Assembly: GCF_900091315.1 (NCBI RefSeq)
Contig: NZ_FLSP01000050.1
Location: forward strand, 1 to 61,420
Direction of reading: 5' to 3'
DNA: 61,420 nt
From: Streptomyces sp. DI166
GTDB lineage: Bacteria; Actinomycetota; Actinomycetes; Streptomycetales; Streptomycetaceae
Part shown: positions 8,516 through 16,994 of the stretch, piece by piece
How positions within the stretch are numbered: position 1 is the stretch's first letter
Layout of the letters: each line of letters opens with the position of its first letter
Notes under the pieces: model-generated
What the model saw: the letters and a program-made list of their open reading frames with translations, nothing else
Told to the model about the DNA's origin: nothing
Databases searched by the model: none
Translations under genes and position numbers: made by a program

Positions 8516-9286
8516 ATGAGACACCGCACCACACTGCCCGCCCGCACGGCACTCGTCGGAGCCGTCGCCGTGGCGATGGCCGCGGCCGGCACCTCGGCCG
8601 CCGCCACGCCCACCGACCCGGTGATCGAGGGCGCCACCGTCAACGCGGGACGGGACGTCGTCGTGGGCATCACCCACGACGTCGTCTTCCCGGTCACTGT
8701 GACCGGCGCGGACGACTCCGGCCTGGACTTCGTCGACGTGGACCTCAAGGGGCCGCACGGCGGCTTCTACACCACCGACGCGTTCTGCGAGACGGCGACG
8801 GCCTGCACGACCGTCTTCACCGTCAACGCCCATGAACGCCCGGGCAGCGACGACCCCGTGGACCTGGCCAACGCCCACGCCGGAAAGTGGTCGGTCGACG
8901 CGCTGGTCGACACCCGGGACGGCGCCACCGTCTTCGCCCGCGACATCGGGTCGTTCAGCCTCAAGCGGGCGGCACGGCTCACGGTGAACGCGGCACCGGA
9001 ACCGGTCGCCAAGGGCGCCAGGATCACCGTCACCGGAAAGCTCTCACGGGCCAACTGGGACACCTACCGGTACGCGGGCTATGTGGGCCGCACCGTGCAA
9101 CTGCAGTTCCGCCCCAAGAACAGCAGCACCTACACCACGGTCACCACCGCCACGACCAGCAGTACCGGCACCCTGCGCGCCAAGGTCAAGGCGGTGAAGG
9201 ACGGCTACTGGCGCTGGAACTTCAAGGGCACCGCCACCACGGGCCCGGCGAAGGCCGCGGGCGACTACGTCGACGTACGCCCCTGA
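8516..9286 (+). CDS. Secreted protein of unknown function (calcium-binding/Ig-like style)
   Basis: 256-residue exported protein. A Sec signal peptide (MRHRTTLPARTALVGAVAVA, cleavage after TSAAA) precedes an all-beta region. The segment VIEGATVNAGRDVVVGITHD and a later ARLTVNAAPEPVAKGARITV look like two tandem immunoglobulin-like domains; the second resembles the surface-repeat domain used in many Streptomyces secreted proteins. CETATACTT probably forms a disulfide. A GGGGGGAACC site precedes the ATG at 8516. No enzyme motif is visible. The gene stands alone between the repeat region and an SRPBCC gene. Confidence 0.8.
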   Translation: MRHRTTLPARTALVGAVAVAMAAAGTSAAATPTDPVIEGATVNAGRDVVVGITHDVVFPVTVTGADDSGLDFVDVDLKGPHGGFYTTDAFCETATACTTVFTVNAHERPGSDDPVDLANAHAGKWSVDALVDTRDGATVFARDIGSFSLKRAARLTVNAAPEPVAKGARITVTGKLSRANWDTYRYAGYVGRTVQLQFRPKNSSTYTTVTTATTSSTGTLRAKVKAVKDGYWRWNFKGTATTGPAKAAGDYVDVRP

Positions 9287-9377
9287 CCGCGCGGTGCCCG
9301 ATGGCGCGGGCAGCAGCGGTCCCGTAGATTGCCGCTGCGGCACCGGCTACCGGGCTCACGCCGACCTAGGAGCGCTC

Positions 9378-9833
9378 ATGGCTGGACAGTTCGAAGCGAC
9401 CGTGGACATCGACCGGCCCATCGACGCCGTCTTCGGCTATCTCGCCGACGGCCGCAACGATCCCCAGTTCAGCCCCCGCGTCCAGCGCATCGAGCGGGTG
9501 CCCGACGCGCCCACCGCCGTGGGGACGGTCTTCCGCAGCACCGTCAAGGACGCCGGGATGAAGACGGCCCGTGAGTTCCGCATCACCGAGTTCCAGGCAC
9601 CGACCCGGCTGCGGTGGGCCGAAGTGTCCAAGAACAGCGTCACGGCCGACGAGGGCGGCTACGATCTGGAGGCCCTGCCCGACGGCAGGACCCGGGTCCG
9701 CATCTTCAACGTGCTCGAAGGCCACGGGCTCGGCAAGCTCCTGGTCGGCCTCGCGCTGGTCGCGGCCCGCAAGGACGCGCCCGGCTTCGGTGCCCGGATC
9801 AAGGCTGCGGCCGAGTCGGCGATCACACCCTGA
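9378..9833 (+). CDS. SRPBCC family protein (polyketide cyclase/dehydrase-like)
   Basis: 151-residue START-like hydrophobic-pocket protein. It begins MAGQFEATVDIDRPIDAVFGYLADG, the standard family entry strand and helix, and continues with the alternating strands REFRITEFQAPTRLRWAEV and the C-terminal long helix. AGGAG lies 7 nt before the ATG at 9378. Family members bind lipids or polyketides; many are stress- or detoxification-linked. No biosynthetic genes are nearby, so the ligand is unknown. Confidence 0.85.
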   Translation: MAGQFEATVDIDRPIDAVFGYLADGRNDPQFSPRVQRIERVPDAPTAVGTVFRSTVKDAGMKTAREFRITEFQAPTRLRWAEVSKNSVTADEGGYDLEALPDGRTRVRIFNVLEGHGLGKLLVGLALVAARKDAPGFGARIKAAAESAITP

Positions 9834-9848
9834 CGCCCCCCGGGGGCG
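9834..9848. terminator. Possible GC hairpin between convergent genes
   Basis: CGCCCCC and GGGGGCG form a short perfect inverted repeat in the 34-bp gap between the SRPBCC gene and the leftward kinase-partner gene. A very tight loop and no U-tract keep confidence low. Confidence 0.3.
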
Positions 9849-9867
9849 GCGTACGCCGGGCTGTCCG

Positions 9868-10551
9868 TCACGAACAGTCGTAGGTGAACCGGGCGGACAC
9901 GGTCCGCTCGGTCGGTGTCAGCAGCCGCAGTTCGGCCCGTGCCGCCCGGTTGCCCTCGCCCTGGAAGGTCCACTTCAGGTGCAGGCGCGCCTCCTTCTGG
10001 CCGCGCACCATCACCTCCCGCAGGACCTCCGAGGAGGTGCCGTCGCTCCTGGTCCAGCGGTAGGTGAGTGTGCCGGGGCGGCCGTTGGTGCGGACCACGC
10101 CGACGATGTCGGCCGTCTCACCGCACCCGAGCGCCCCTGGCTGTGCCGTGACCTTCACCGACTCGACCTCGACCGGCGGCCCGATCCGCTGCCAGGCGAG
10201 GAAGGCGAGCACACAGATCAGCACCACAGCGGGCAGCACGTGCCTGCGCCACGCCCGACGGCGGCGCGGCGGCGCGGGTGCCGGAACCGGGGCGAGCGTC
10301 CCGTGCGTGCGGTGCGCCAGCACGGCGGTCACACCCGGCCCGAACCGCATCACCGTGCCGTCGACCCGGTCGGGTGCGGGCGACGGGTGCGAGGCGGTGT
10401 CGTCGACGAGCGTCTCGTTGCCGGCCGGCTGCTGGAACCAGTGGCTGGCCAGCACGGTGGCGCTGTAGTCGGGATCGTCGGAAGGAGTGGGGACCGGCGC
10501 CGGTCCACCGCTGCCGGACAGGTGCTTCGTGCGGTCGTTCTCGGCGCTCAC
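9868..10551 (-). CDS. Single-pass membrane protein with extracytoplasmic Ig-like domain, kinase partner
   Basis: 227-residue protein of unknown function. A Pro-rich cytoplasmic part of about 105 residues ends in an RRRRAWRRH positive cluster; one membrane helix (VLPAVVLICVLAFLAWQ) follows, then an outside beta-sandwich-like domain ending SARFTYDC. Its GTG start overlaps the kinase stop (GTGA at 10548-10551), so translation is coupled and the two products are expected in near-fixed ratio. The outer domain and the kinase outer domain are similar in size, beta pattern and terminal Cys. Likely a co-sensor, anchor or substrate of the kinase; that is inference. Confidence 0.8.
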   Translation of the reverse strand: MSAENDRTKHLSGSGGPAPVPTPSDDPDYSATVLASHWFQQPAGNETLVDDTASHPSPAPDRVDGTVMRFGPGVTAVLAHRTHGTLAPVPAPAPPRRRRAWRRHVLPAVVLICVLAFLAWQRIGPPVEVESVKVTAQPGALGCGETADIVGVVRTNGRPGTLTYRWTRSDGTSSEVLREVMVRGQKEARLHLKWTFQGEGNRAARAELRLLTPTERTVSARFTYDCS

Positions 10552-12218
10552 CGGATGTCACACCGTTTGGTCAGGAGCTGCTGGGTGGCGGCGCCCCCGG
10601 CCGCGGCCGGGTCGGTCGTGGCGTACACCGACCAGTAGCAGCCCAGTGTCTGGAACGAGTGGTCCACGGTGATCGAGTACGAGGTGGCGCCACTGCGGGT
10701 GTAGGTCTGCGGCGCGCCGTCGATGCCGCCGAGCTGGCCGCTGACATTGCCCGAGTACCAGGAGACGGTCACCGAGACCGGGCCGGGCCCGTCCGTCGTG
10801 ATGTTCAGGGTCGCGGTCGCGGTGGTGCCACCGGTCTGGCTGAATCCCGACACCGTCACGCTCTTCACGGCGGGTGCCCCGGGCTCGGTGGGAGCGGTGG
10901 TCGTCGGAGTGGGGTCCGTGTCCCCGGGAGGCGTCGTGGTCGTGCCGCCCCCGGCCGGGGGGTCGGTGTCCGCGGTCGGGTCCGTGTCGTCGGCCGACTC
11001 CGTGGCCGAGGGCGACTCGCTCGCCGACTCCGACGGGCTCGCCGACGCCGAGGGCGAGGCGGACGGGTCGGCCGAGGAGCCCGGAGCCGTGGTCTCCGCC
11101 ACCGGGTCCGCGCCGGGACCGGCACTGCTCGTGGCCGCCGCCTGCGCCGAGTCGCCGCCTGTGTTCCCCGAGGCGAACGGGACACCGTAGGTCAGCAGCA
11201 GGCCGAGGACGACGGCGGAGACGGACACCAGGATGCCGGGCCGGCCCGGCACCCAGGACCGCGCCGGGACCGGGTCCAGGCCCAGCGGTTCCGCGGGCGG
11301 TTGACGCAGAACGGTGCGGGCGAGGTCCGTCGTGCTCTGCGGGCCGCCCCGCGCCGACGGCAGCAGCAGGGGCACCAGCGCCACCAGGGCGGCCAGACGG
11401 CCCCGGCCGCGCTCCTCCCAGTCGTGGCCGTAGGCGGACCCGGCGACCGACTCCAGCTCGGTGACGAACTGGGCCGCCTGCGCGGGCCGCCGCTCCGGTT
11501 CCTTGGCCAGACCGCGGCGCACCAGCTCACGTACCGCCTCGGGCGCCTCCTCGGCGGGGATGGGCGCCTCAAGGTGCTGCAACGCCAGTTCCGCGAAGTT
11601 GTCGCCCGAGTACGGCTTGCGCCCCGTCAGGCACTCGAAGAAGGTGGCCGTGGCCGCGTACACGTCCGCGGCCGGGGAGGCGGGCGCGCCCGACCACTGC
11701 TCCGGCGCCATGTAGGACGGGGTACCGGCCACCCCGGCGCTGGTGCCGGAGTCCACCGCGATGCCGAAGTCCACCAGCTTGGACGACCCGTCCGGGACGA
11801 CCAGGACGTTCTCCGGCTTGTAGTCACGGTGCACGACACCGACGGCGTGGGCGTCGGCCAGGCCCAGCAGCGAACCCTTGAGGATGACGAGCGCGGCCTC
11901 GGGCTCCAGCGGACCGTTCCTGCTCAGCAGCGTGCGCAGCGAGACGCCGTCCACCAGCTCCATCACGATGGCGGCGCCCTGCGGGCTCTCCACGTACTCG
12001 TACAGACCGGTGACGTACGGGCTCTCCAGCCCCGCGAGCAGCCGTGCCTCCTCGCGGAAGCCGTGCACGAAGCCGGGCCGGGTGCGCAGTGACTCGCTGA
12101 GGTACTTCACCGCGACCGCGACACCGGTCTCCTCGTGGACGGCCAGCACGACCCGTCCGCTCGCCCCGGCCCCGAGTTCGGTGGACTCGGTGTAACCGGG
12201 AACTTCCCATGTGCTCAT
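10548..12218 (-). CDS. Membrane-anchored Ser/Thr protein kinase (PknB-like, Hanks type)
   Basis: 556-residue receptor-like kinase. The catalytic domain (about 9-260) has every motif: GAGASG loop (16-21), Lys38 in VAVKYL, HRDYKPEN with Asp132, DFG Asp150 and the APEQW end of the activation segment. A juxtamembrane stretch has one weak hydrophobic run (about 274-289) and a clear membrane helix (about 329-349). A Ser/Pro/Thr/Asp-rich linker follows, then a C-terminal extracytoplasmic beta domain ending QLLTKRCDIR instead of PASTA repeats. Start at 12218 has only a weak GGGGGAT site; an upstream frame extension lacks support. It overlaps the membrane-partner gene by 4 bp. Predicted role: sensing an outside signal and phosphorylating cytosolic proteins. 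Confidence 0.93.
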   Translation of the reverse strand: MSTWEVPGYTESTELGAGASGRVVLAVHEETGVAVAVKYLSESLRTRPGFVHGFREEARLLAGLESPYVTGLYEYVESPQGAAIVMELVDGVSLRTLLSRNGPLEPEAALVILKGSLLGLADAHAVGVVHRDYKPENVLVVPDGSSKLVDFGIAVDSGTSAGVAGTPSYMAPEQWSGAPASPAADVYAATATFFECLTGRKPYSGDNFAELALQHLEAPIPAEEAPEAVRELVRRGLAKEPERRPAQAAQFVTELESVAGSAYGHDWEERGRGRLAALVALVPLLLPSARGGPQSTTDLARTVLRQPPAEPLGLDPVPARSWVPGRPGILVSVSAVVLGLLLTYGVPFASGNTGGDSAQAAATSSAGPGADPVAETTAPGSSADPSASPSASASPSESASESPSATESADDTDPTADTDPPAGGGTTTTPPGDTDPTPTTTAPTEPGAPAVKSVTVSGFSQTGGTTATATLNITTDGPGPVSVTVSWYSGNVSGQLGGIDGAPQTYTRSGATSYSITVDHSFQTLGCYWSVYATTDPAAAGGAATQQLLTKRCDIR

Positions 12219-12425
12219 CGCATCCCCCTGTGGCGGTGCTCTGAGAGACACATTTTCGGCCAGAGTGGTTGCATGACCAGCAACCCGGTCGAGGTGTACC
12301 CGGACCGTGACACAGCCACGACACGGCGGCACCGGACGCGCGGATTCCGCCCGGAGGGTTGTGGGATGGGGAACAAAGAGATAACGAGAGGCAACGGCAA
12401 GGGCGTTGACGAGGTCTAGTCCGCT

Positions 12426-13691
12426 ATGAAGATCTCTTTCCTCATCCACAACGCCTATGGAATCGGAGGCACGATCACCACGACCTTCAACCTGGCCCAC
12501 GCCCTGGCCGAGCGGCACGAGGTGGAGATCGTCTCCGTGCTGCGCCACCGGGAGCACCCGAACTTCACCCTCGACCCGAGAGTGTCACTGCGCCCGCTGG
12601 TGGATCTGCGCAAGGAGAAGGACAACCCGCTGCATCAGAGACCGGCGCGCGTGTTCCCGGTCGCCGAGTACCGCTACCAGCAGTACAGCGAGCTGACCGA
12701 CCGGCGGATCGGCGAGTGTCTGGAGGCCCTCGACTCCGACGTGGTGATCGGCACCCGCCCCGGGCTCAATGTGCACCTCGCCCTGCAGGCCCCGAGCCAT
12801 GTCGTCCGGGTCGGCCAGGAGCACCTCACCCTGGACAACCACCCGCCGCGCCTGCGCACCGCGCTGCGCCGGGCCTACCGCCGCCTCGACGTGCTCACCA
12901 CCGTCACCGAGGCGGACGCCGCTGCCTACCGGCGCAAGATGCGGCTGCCCGGGGTACTGGTCGAGGCGCTGCCCAACAGCGTCCCGGACCCGCTGCTGCC
13001 GCCCGCGGACGGCCGGGCGAAGGTCGTGGTCGCGGCCGGCCGGCTGGTTCCGGTGAAACGTTACGACCTGCTCATCGAGGCATTCGCCCGGGTGGCCGCC
13101 GCCCACCCGGACTGGCAGCTGCGGATCTACGGCAAGGGCGAGGAGCAGCCCCGGCTGCGCGCACTGATCGAACGGCTCGGTCTGTCCGGCAACGTCTTCC
13201 TGATGGGCGCCGCCGCCCCCATGGAGGCGGAATGGGTCAAGGGCTCGATCGGCGCGGCCGCCTCCAACTTCGAACCGTTCGGCATGACCATCGTCGAGGC
13301 GATGCGCTGCGGACTGCCCGTCGTGAGCACCGACTGCCCCTACGGGCCCGGCGAGATCATCAAGGACGGCGTCGACGGCCGCCTGGTGCCCGTCGACGAC
13401 GCCGACGCCATGGGCGCGGCGCTGCTGGAACTCGTCGGTGACGACGAGCGACGCCGGCGCATGGGCCGCGCGGCCATCGAGAACGCGCGGCGCTTCGCCC
13501 CGGGCCCCGTCGTCGAGCAGGCCGAGCGGCTGATCGGCGAGGCGATGGCGGCCAGGAGCGCCGGGACACGGGCCGCGCCGCAACGGGCGGGCCTGCACCG
13601 GACCCTGATCAGCCAGGGCTTCGCCGCACGAGACACCGCCTACGCGGCGGCCAGCACCGCGCTGCGCGCGCTTCGGAGGGGACAGCGATGA
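12426..13691 (+). CDS. Glycosyltransferase family 4 protein
   Basis: 421-residue GT-B fold transferase, probably retaining, using a nucleotide-sugar. The N-lobe starts MKISFLIHNAYGIGGTITTT with the glycine-rich acceptor loop. The C-lobe has VVAAGRLVPVKRYDLLIEAF and the donor-binding FEPFGMTIVEAMRCGLPVVS (the EX7E motif). No membrane segment is present. The ATG of the next gene overlaps its stop (ATGA, 13688-13691), so the two work together. Streptomyces pairs like this often serve cell-wall glycopolymers or exopolysaccharide. Donor and acceptor are unknown. Confidence 0.92.
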   Translation: MKISFLIHNAYGIGGTITTTFNLAHALAERHEVEIVSVLRHREHPNFTLDPRVSLRPLVDLRKEKDNPLHQRPARVFPVAEYRYQQYSELTDRRIGECLEALDSDVVIGTRPGLNVHLALQAPSHVVRVGQEHLTLDNHPPRLRTALRRAYRRLDVLTTVTEADAAAYRRKMRLPGVLVEALPNSVPDPLLPPADGRAKVVVAAGRLVPVKRYDLLIEAFARVAAAHPDWQLRIYGKGEEQPRLRALIERLGLSGNVFLMGAAAPMEAEWVKGSIGAAASNFEPFGMTIVEAMRCGLPVVSTDCPYGPGEIIKDGVDGRLVPVDDADAMGAALLELVGDDERRRRMGRAAIENARRFAPGPVVEQAERLIGEAMAARSAGTRAAPQRAGLHRTLISQGFAARDTAYAAASTALRALRRGQR

Positions 13692-14515
13692 CCGGCGGAC
13701 CGAACACCCAGCTCCGCGCCCACTGCACGACCGAGGCGGACGGCCGCATCACCTTCCGCCTGCCCGCACTCGACGCCGCCGAGCCCCGCCTGCTGCTGCG
13801 CCTGCGCCCCAAGAAGGGCATGCCTGAGGAGACCGTGCACCTCCTCCCGCTCGAAGAAGCGGCAGACGGCGGCCGGAGCGCGGTCCTGGATCCCGGACCG
13901 GTCCTCCCCGAGGGGCGCTGGGACGCCTACCTCCTCCCCGAGCCGGAGGCCCCGCGCGAGCGGCTCCGCCCCGGCATGCGGGACCAGCGGGCCCTGGTCG
14001 ACGGACACACCCGGGACTGGCCCGCGCCGCTGGCCGTGCGCGTCCCGTACACCACCAAGGACGGCTACCTCGCGATCCGCACCTGGCTGCGCACCGCACA
14101 CGCCGAGATCGAGACCATCACCGTCACGGACCGCACGATGACCGTCGGGGCGCGGCTGCACGGAGCGACGCTCGCCGAGGGCGCCGTCGTCCGCGTACGC
14201 GCGCGGGGCGCCGACGGCCCGGTCCGCACGAGCGGTACCGAGAACGCGGGGCAGCGCTTCTCCTTCACCGTGGACCTGGCGGAACTGGCCGACGCGGGCG
14301 CGGACCGGGTCTGGGACGTCAGCGTCCGCCCCGGCACCGACGCCCCCTACATCCGCCTCGGCCGCCTGCTGGACGACATCGCGGACCGCAAGGAGATCTT
14401 CGTCTACCCGGCCGCCGCGGTCGGCGACGCCCGCGTACGCCCCTACTACACGGTCGACAACGACCTGTCCGTGGAGGTGAAGTCCGCGGTCACGACGGGT
14501 TCTCGACGTCCTTGA
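13688..14515 (+). CDS. Hypothetical partner protein of the glycosyltransferase
   Basis: 275-residue, probably cytosolic protein made largely of beta-strands (FRLPALDAAEPRLLLRLRPK, VPYTTKDGYLAIRTWLRTAH, MTVGARLHGATLAEGAVVRV). No catalytic motif or membrane segment is seen. The VPYTTKDGYLAIRTW style of segment recalls accessory beta-domains attached to Streptomyces glycosyl- and glycerophosphotransferases, here as a separate protein. It overlaps the GT4 gene by 4 bp and so is translationally coupled. Its 3-prime end overlaps the convergent lipoprotein gene by 26 bp. Confidence 0.8.
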   Translation: MTGGPNTQLRAHCTTEADGRITFRLPALDAAEPRLLLRLRPKKGMPEETVHLLPLEEAADGGRSAVLDPGPVLPEGRWDAYLLPEPEAPRERLRPGMRDQRALVDGHTRDWPAPLAVRVPYTTKDGYLAIRTWLRTAHAEIETITVTDRTMTVGARLHGATLAEGAVVRVRARGADGPVRTSGTENAGQRFSFTVDLAELADAGADRVWDVSVRPGTDAPYIRLGRLLDDIADRKEIFVYPAAAVGDARVRPYYTVDNDLSVEVKSAVTTGSRRP

Positions 14516-15065
14516 CCGAGGTCGGGCCCAGTTGTTTGGCCCGCGCGTACTCCGGCATCGTCATGGGCTTGTCGAACAGGAAGAACGACTGGTTCGTGCC
14601 GACGGTGAACTCCATGTACGCGCCCGTCGTGGCGTCGAAGCCGTAGTAGGCGTTGCACATGGAACCAGCGGAGTACGTGCCGTCCATGCCGGGCTGCGCG
14701 ACGACCGCGACGCCGTGGGAGGAGGACTCCACCCGCTCCGTCGGCGTCAGCATCTTGCAGCGCGCCACCGGCAGGCCCTTCATGACGAAGTACCCGTACT
14801 CCCCACGGGCGTTCTGGATGTAGACGTAGGACAGCTTGCCCCGCTGTCCCCACGTCTTGATCCACTGGTTGATCGCCTCCCGGGTCGGTGAGTACTCCAT
14901 CCGGCCTGCCGGCTGCTGCGCCACCAGGTGGTCGTAGTTCTGCTGTTTGGCCTTGTTCTCCTTGTCCTGGCTGGAGTCGTCGGTGCAGGACGACAGGGTC
15001 AGGCCCGCGACGAGTGCGAGGACCAGGGCCGGGACCGTGCGGGCGAGTCGTTTCATGCGGATCAT
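14490..15065 (-). CDS. Putative secreted lipoprotein
   Basis: 191-residue lipoprotein. The signal is MIRMKRLARTVPALVLALVA followed by lipobox LSSC (Cys about residue 27), then a short Asp/Lys/Gln-rich spacer. The mature part has Trp/Tyr-rich strands (INQWIKTWGQRGKLSYVYIQ) and two Cys (ARCKML, MCNAYY) that may pair. AGGAAGG lies 9 nt before the ATG at 15065; an inner ATG at 15056 is possible. Function unknown. It follows a small membrane protein gene by 36 bp, probably in one transcript. Confidence 0.8.
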   Translation of the reverse strand: MIRMKRLARTVPALVLALVAGLTLSSCTDDSSQDKENKAKQQNYDHLVAQQPAGRMEYSPTREAINQWIKTWGQRGKLSYVYIQNARGEYGYFVMKGLPVARCKMLTPTERVESSSHGVAVVAQPGMDGTYSAGSMCNAYYGFDATTGAYMEFTVGTNQSFFLFDKPMTMPEYARAKQLGPTSVKDVENPS

Positions 15066-15101
15066 GCGGAGCTGCCTTCCTCACGGAGTGGGGTGGGGGA
15101 G

Positions 15102-15548
15102 TCAGTTGGCGCAGGTCGTGTGCTCGGCGTCGGCGTCCAGCCGGTACGGCAGGTCCCGGTCTCGGAAGGGCGCGCGGTGTTCCTGGGCCGCCTTGGCGTT
15201 GTAGTCGTTGACCGACTCGATCCGGGTGACCTTCAGCGCGGTGACGGACTGGTCGATCTGCGCCGCTCGGGCCGTCGACGCGGTCTCGCGCTCCTCCTTG
15301 AGCGCCTCGATCGTGCCCTCGGCGTTCTGCACGGCCTCGCACAGGGCGAAGAACTCCTCGTACGTGGTCTGCCGGAACTCGCCCGAGCCGACGGTGTTCT
15401 CCCGTTTCTCCGCCGCACCGCGGAACGGCGCGGTGATCCACCCCGCGCTCCCGAAGGCGAACACCCCGATCACATACAGGACGGCGAGCCCGACGATCCC
15501 GCCCACGGCCCAGACTCCCCACCGTGCCCCTTCGCGTAACTGCCCCAT
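15102..15548 (-). CDS. Small single-pass membrane protein
   Basis: 148-residue protein. One membrane helix near the N-terminus (WGVWAVGGIVGLAVLYVIGV) is followed by a helical, charged outer region with coiled-coil character (AVQNAEGTIEALKEERETAS) that ends in a Cys-containing tail. Lys/Glu/Ala-rich composition resembles a membrane-tethered stalk. GAGGGGGTCGTC precedes the ATG at 15548. The next gene on the same strand encodes a lipoprotein, so both may form one envelope complex. No family recognised. Confidence 0.75.
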   Translation of the reverse strand: MGQLREGARWGVWAVGGIVGLAVLYVIGVFAFGSAGWITAPFRGAAEKRENTVGSGEFRQTTYEEFFALCEAVQNAEGTIEALKEERETASTARAAQIDQSVTALKVTRIESVNDYNAKAAQEHRAPFRDRDLPYRLDADAEHTTCAN

Positions 15549-15644
15549 GACGACCCCCTCTGTCGCAGGTGCTTGCGCGGCGCGGAACTTCCACCGCGAG
15601 CAAGGACATACCCAGGGACGGCCGCGGTTCCTCGCCCGCCGCAA

Positions 15645-16220
15645 TCAGGGACGCAGGGCGAAGCAGCGCAGTACGTCGAGATCGGCGGTGCGGACAACTG
15701 ACCAGCCGGAGACGAGCAGTTCGGCCTCGGCCTCGGTGATCGCGAGATACGCGCGCGGGTCGGACTCCGGGCGACGGCCGACGACTTCGGCGACGACCCA
15801 GAAGGTGCCGCCGGGCGCGAGAACGCTCCGGACGCGGTCGAGGAAGGCCGGCTTGTCGTCCATCCACCGGTAGACGAGCCGGCACGTGACCACCGCGTAG
15901 GCCTCGTCGGGGAGTTGACTCAGGTCGTCGGCGGCGAAGTCGAGGCGCTGCCAGGTGGGTCCGGGGCGGGGACCGGTGTCCTCGTCGGCGGCGAGGGCGA
16001 GCGCGCTGGGGGAGCAGTCGATGCCGGTGGTGCGGTAGCCGAGGACATGGTGGAGGTGGCGGGCGAGTTCGCCGTCGCCGCAGCCGATGTCGAGCGCGGG
16101 CCTGCCGTGCCCCGGGCCCAGGTGTTCCGCCAGCAGCGCGCTCTCGGTGTCGGTCATACGGCGGTACCGGCGGCCCCCGGCCCACAGCGGGTCCCAGTGC
16201 GACTCCGCCGCCGACGTCAC
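15645..16220 (-). CDS. Class I SAM-dependent methyltransferase
   Basis: 191-residue methyltransferase of the Rossmann-like type. Motif I is ALDIGCGDGELARHL, followed by the acidic ribose-binding position GIDCSP and the later VLAPGGTFWVVAE strand. The GTG start at 16220 overlaps the stop of the upstream regulator (GTGA), showing tight coupling. Substrate unknown; coupling to a Cys-rich regulator suggests a stress or detoxification role. Confidence 0.87.
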   Translation of the reverse strand: MTSAAESHWDPLWAGGRRYRRMTDTESALLAEHLGPGHGRPALDIGCGDGELARHLHHVLGYRTTGIDCSPSALALAADEDTGPRPGPTWQRLDFAADDLSQLPDEAYAVVTCRLVYRWMDDKPAFLDRVRSVLAPGGTFWVVAEVVGRRPESDPRAYLAITEAEAELLVSGWSVVRTADLDVLRCFALRP

Positions 16221-16930
16221 GGCGTCCCCGGCGCGGTGGCCGGCTCCAGGCGGACGCAGCAGTGGCCCGGCGTGGGCGCCAGGCGGGCCGCGAGGCCGGT
16301 CTCGTCGAGGCCTTCCAGGACACCTCGCAGCAGGTGGAGGTTCATGCCGCACACCGTGTCGGTGTGTTCGCGGGCGAGGGCGTGGAAGGGGCAGTTGCCG
16401 AGGACGATCGCGGTGCCGTCGTGGCGGGGTTCGAAGCCGTGGGATTCGAGGACCGCGTACACGTCCGCGCCGTCCGTCGCGGGGATCCGGGTGCCCAGGT
16501 CGTGGGCCTTGCGGTGGAGGACCTCGCGCACCGGTTCGCCGGTCGTCTCGGACTCCTCCAGGGCCTGCGCGAGCAGCCGTCCGGCGAGTTCGTAGTGCCG
16601 CTCCGGGAGAGTGACGCTGATCTGCCGGGCGGAGCGCCGGTAGAGCTTGGCGGGGCGGCCCGCGCCGGGGCCCGTGCGGCCGCTGCGGCGCTCGTAGACG
16701 ACATCCAGCAGTGACTCCTCGGCCAGCTTGTCGAGGTGGAACGCCGCGGTCTTGCGCGGGAGCCCGACCGCTTCGGCGGCCTCGTCGCGGCTGACGGGCC
16801 TCGTCTGCCGTACGACGTGGTCGTAGAGCCTGCGGCGGTTCGGCTCGTCGAGCGCGGCGACGGCGGAGACCTCGGGGCGGGGAACTTCCTTCGGGCGGTC
16901 CACGAACCCCAGTGTAAAACCCACTGCCAT
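16217..16930 (-). CDS. Winged-helix regulator with C-terminal Cys cluster (SufR-like)
   Basis: 237-residue ArsR/DeoR-type regulator. The wHTH spans about 25-90 (NRRRLYDHVVRQTRPVSRDE, AVGLPRKTAAFHLDKLAEE). The C-terminal sensor has NCPFHALAREHTDTVCGMN and PGHCC, giving Cys180, Cys194, Cys224 and Cys225, a spacing reminiscent of iron-sulfur SufR-type proteins. A metal, haem or Fe-S signal is therefore likely; no suf genes are present. The start is ambiguous: ATG 16930 or GTG 16903, neither with a strong ribosome site. It is divergent from the DoxX-like gene across an inverted repeat, and GTGA-coupled to the methyltransferase. Confidence 0.85.
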   Translation of the reverse strand: MAVGFTLGFVDRPKEVPRPEVSAVAALDEPNRRRLYDHVVRQTRPVSRDEAAEAVGLPRKTAAFHLDKLAEESLLDVVYERRSGRTGPGAGRPAKLYRRSARQISVTLPERHYELAGRLLAQALEESETTGEPVREVLHRKAHDLGTRIPATDGADVYAVLESHGFEPRHDGTAIVLGNCPFHALAREHTDTVCGMNLHLLRGVLEGLDETGLAARLAPTPGHCCVRLEPATAPGTP

Positions 16931-16952
16931 TGACTAAAGAGAGCCGCGGGGG

Positions 16953-16982
16953 TTCTATAGCTAATGAGAGTTGCCTATAGAA
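16953..16982. promoter_or_regulatory. Perfect inverted repeat TTCTATAG-N14-CTATAGAA
   Basis: Perfect 8-bp arms (16953-16960 and 16975-16982) lie between the divergent regulator and DoxX-like genes, ending 12 bp before the DoxX ATG. AT-rich arms stand out in very GC-rich DNA. Probably the operator of the Cys-rich regulator, overlapping the promoter region of both genes. Confidence 0.65.
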
Positions 16983-16994
16983 GGAAGGCGCGCC

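Noticed and set aside
8133..8519. 128-codon frame holding the 15-bp repeats, ending in ATGA with the next gene
   Set aside because: No ribosome site, no domain outside the repeats; kept as a repeat rather than a gene, though not fully excluded.
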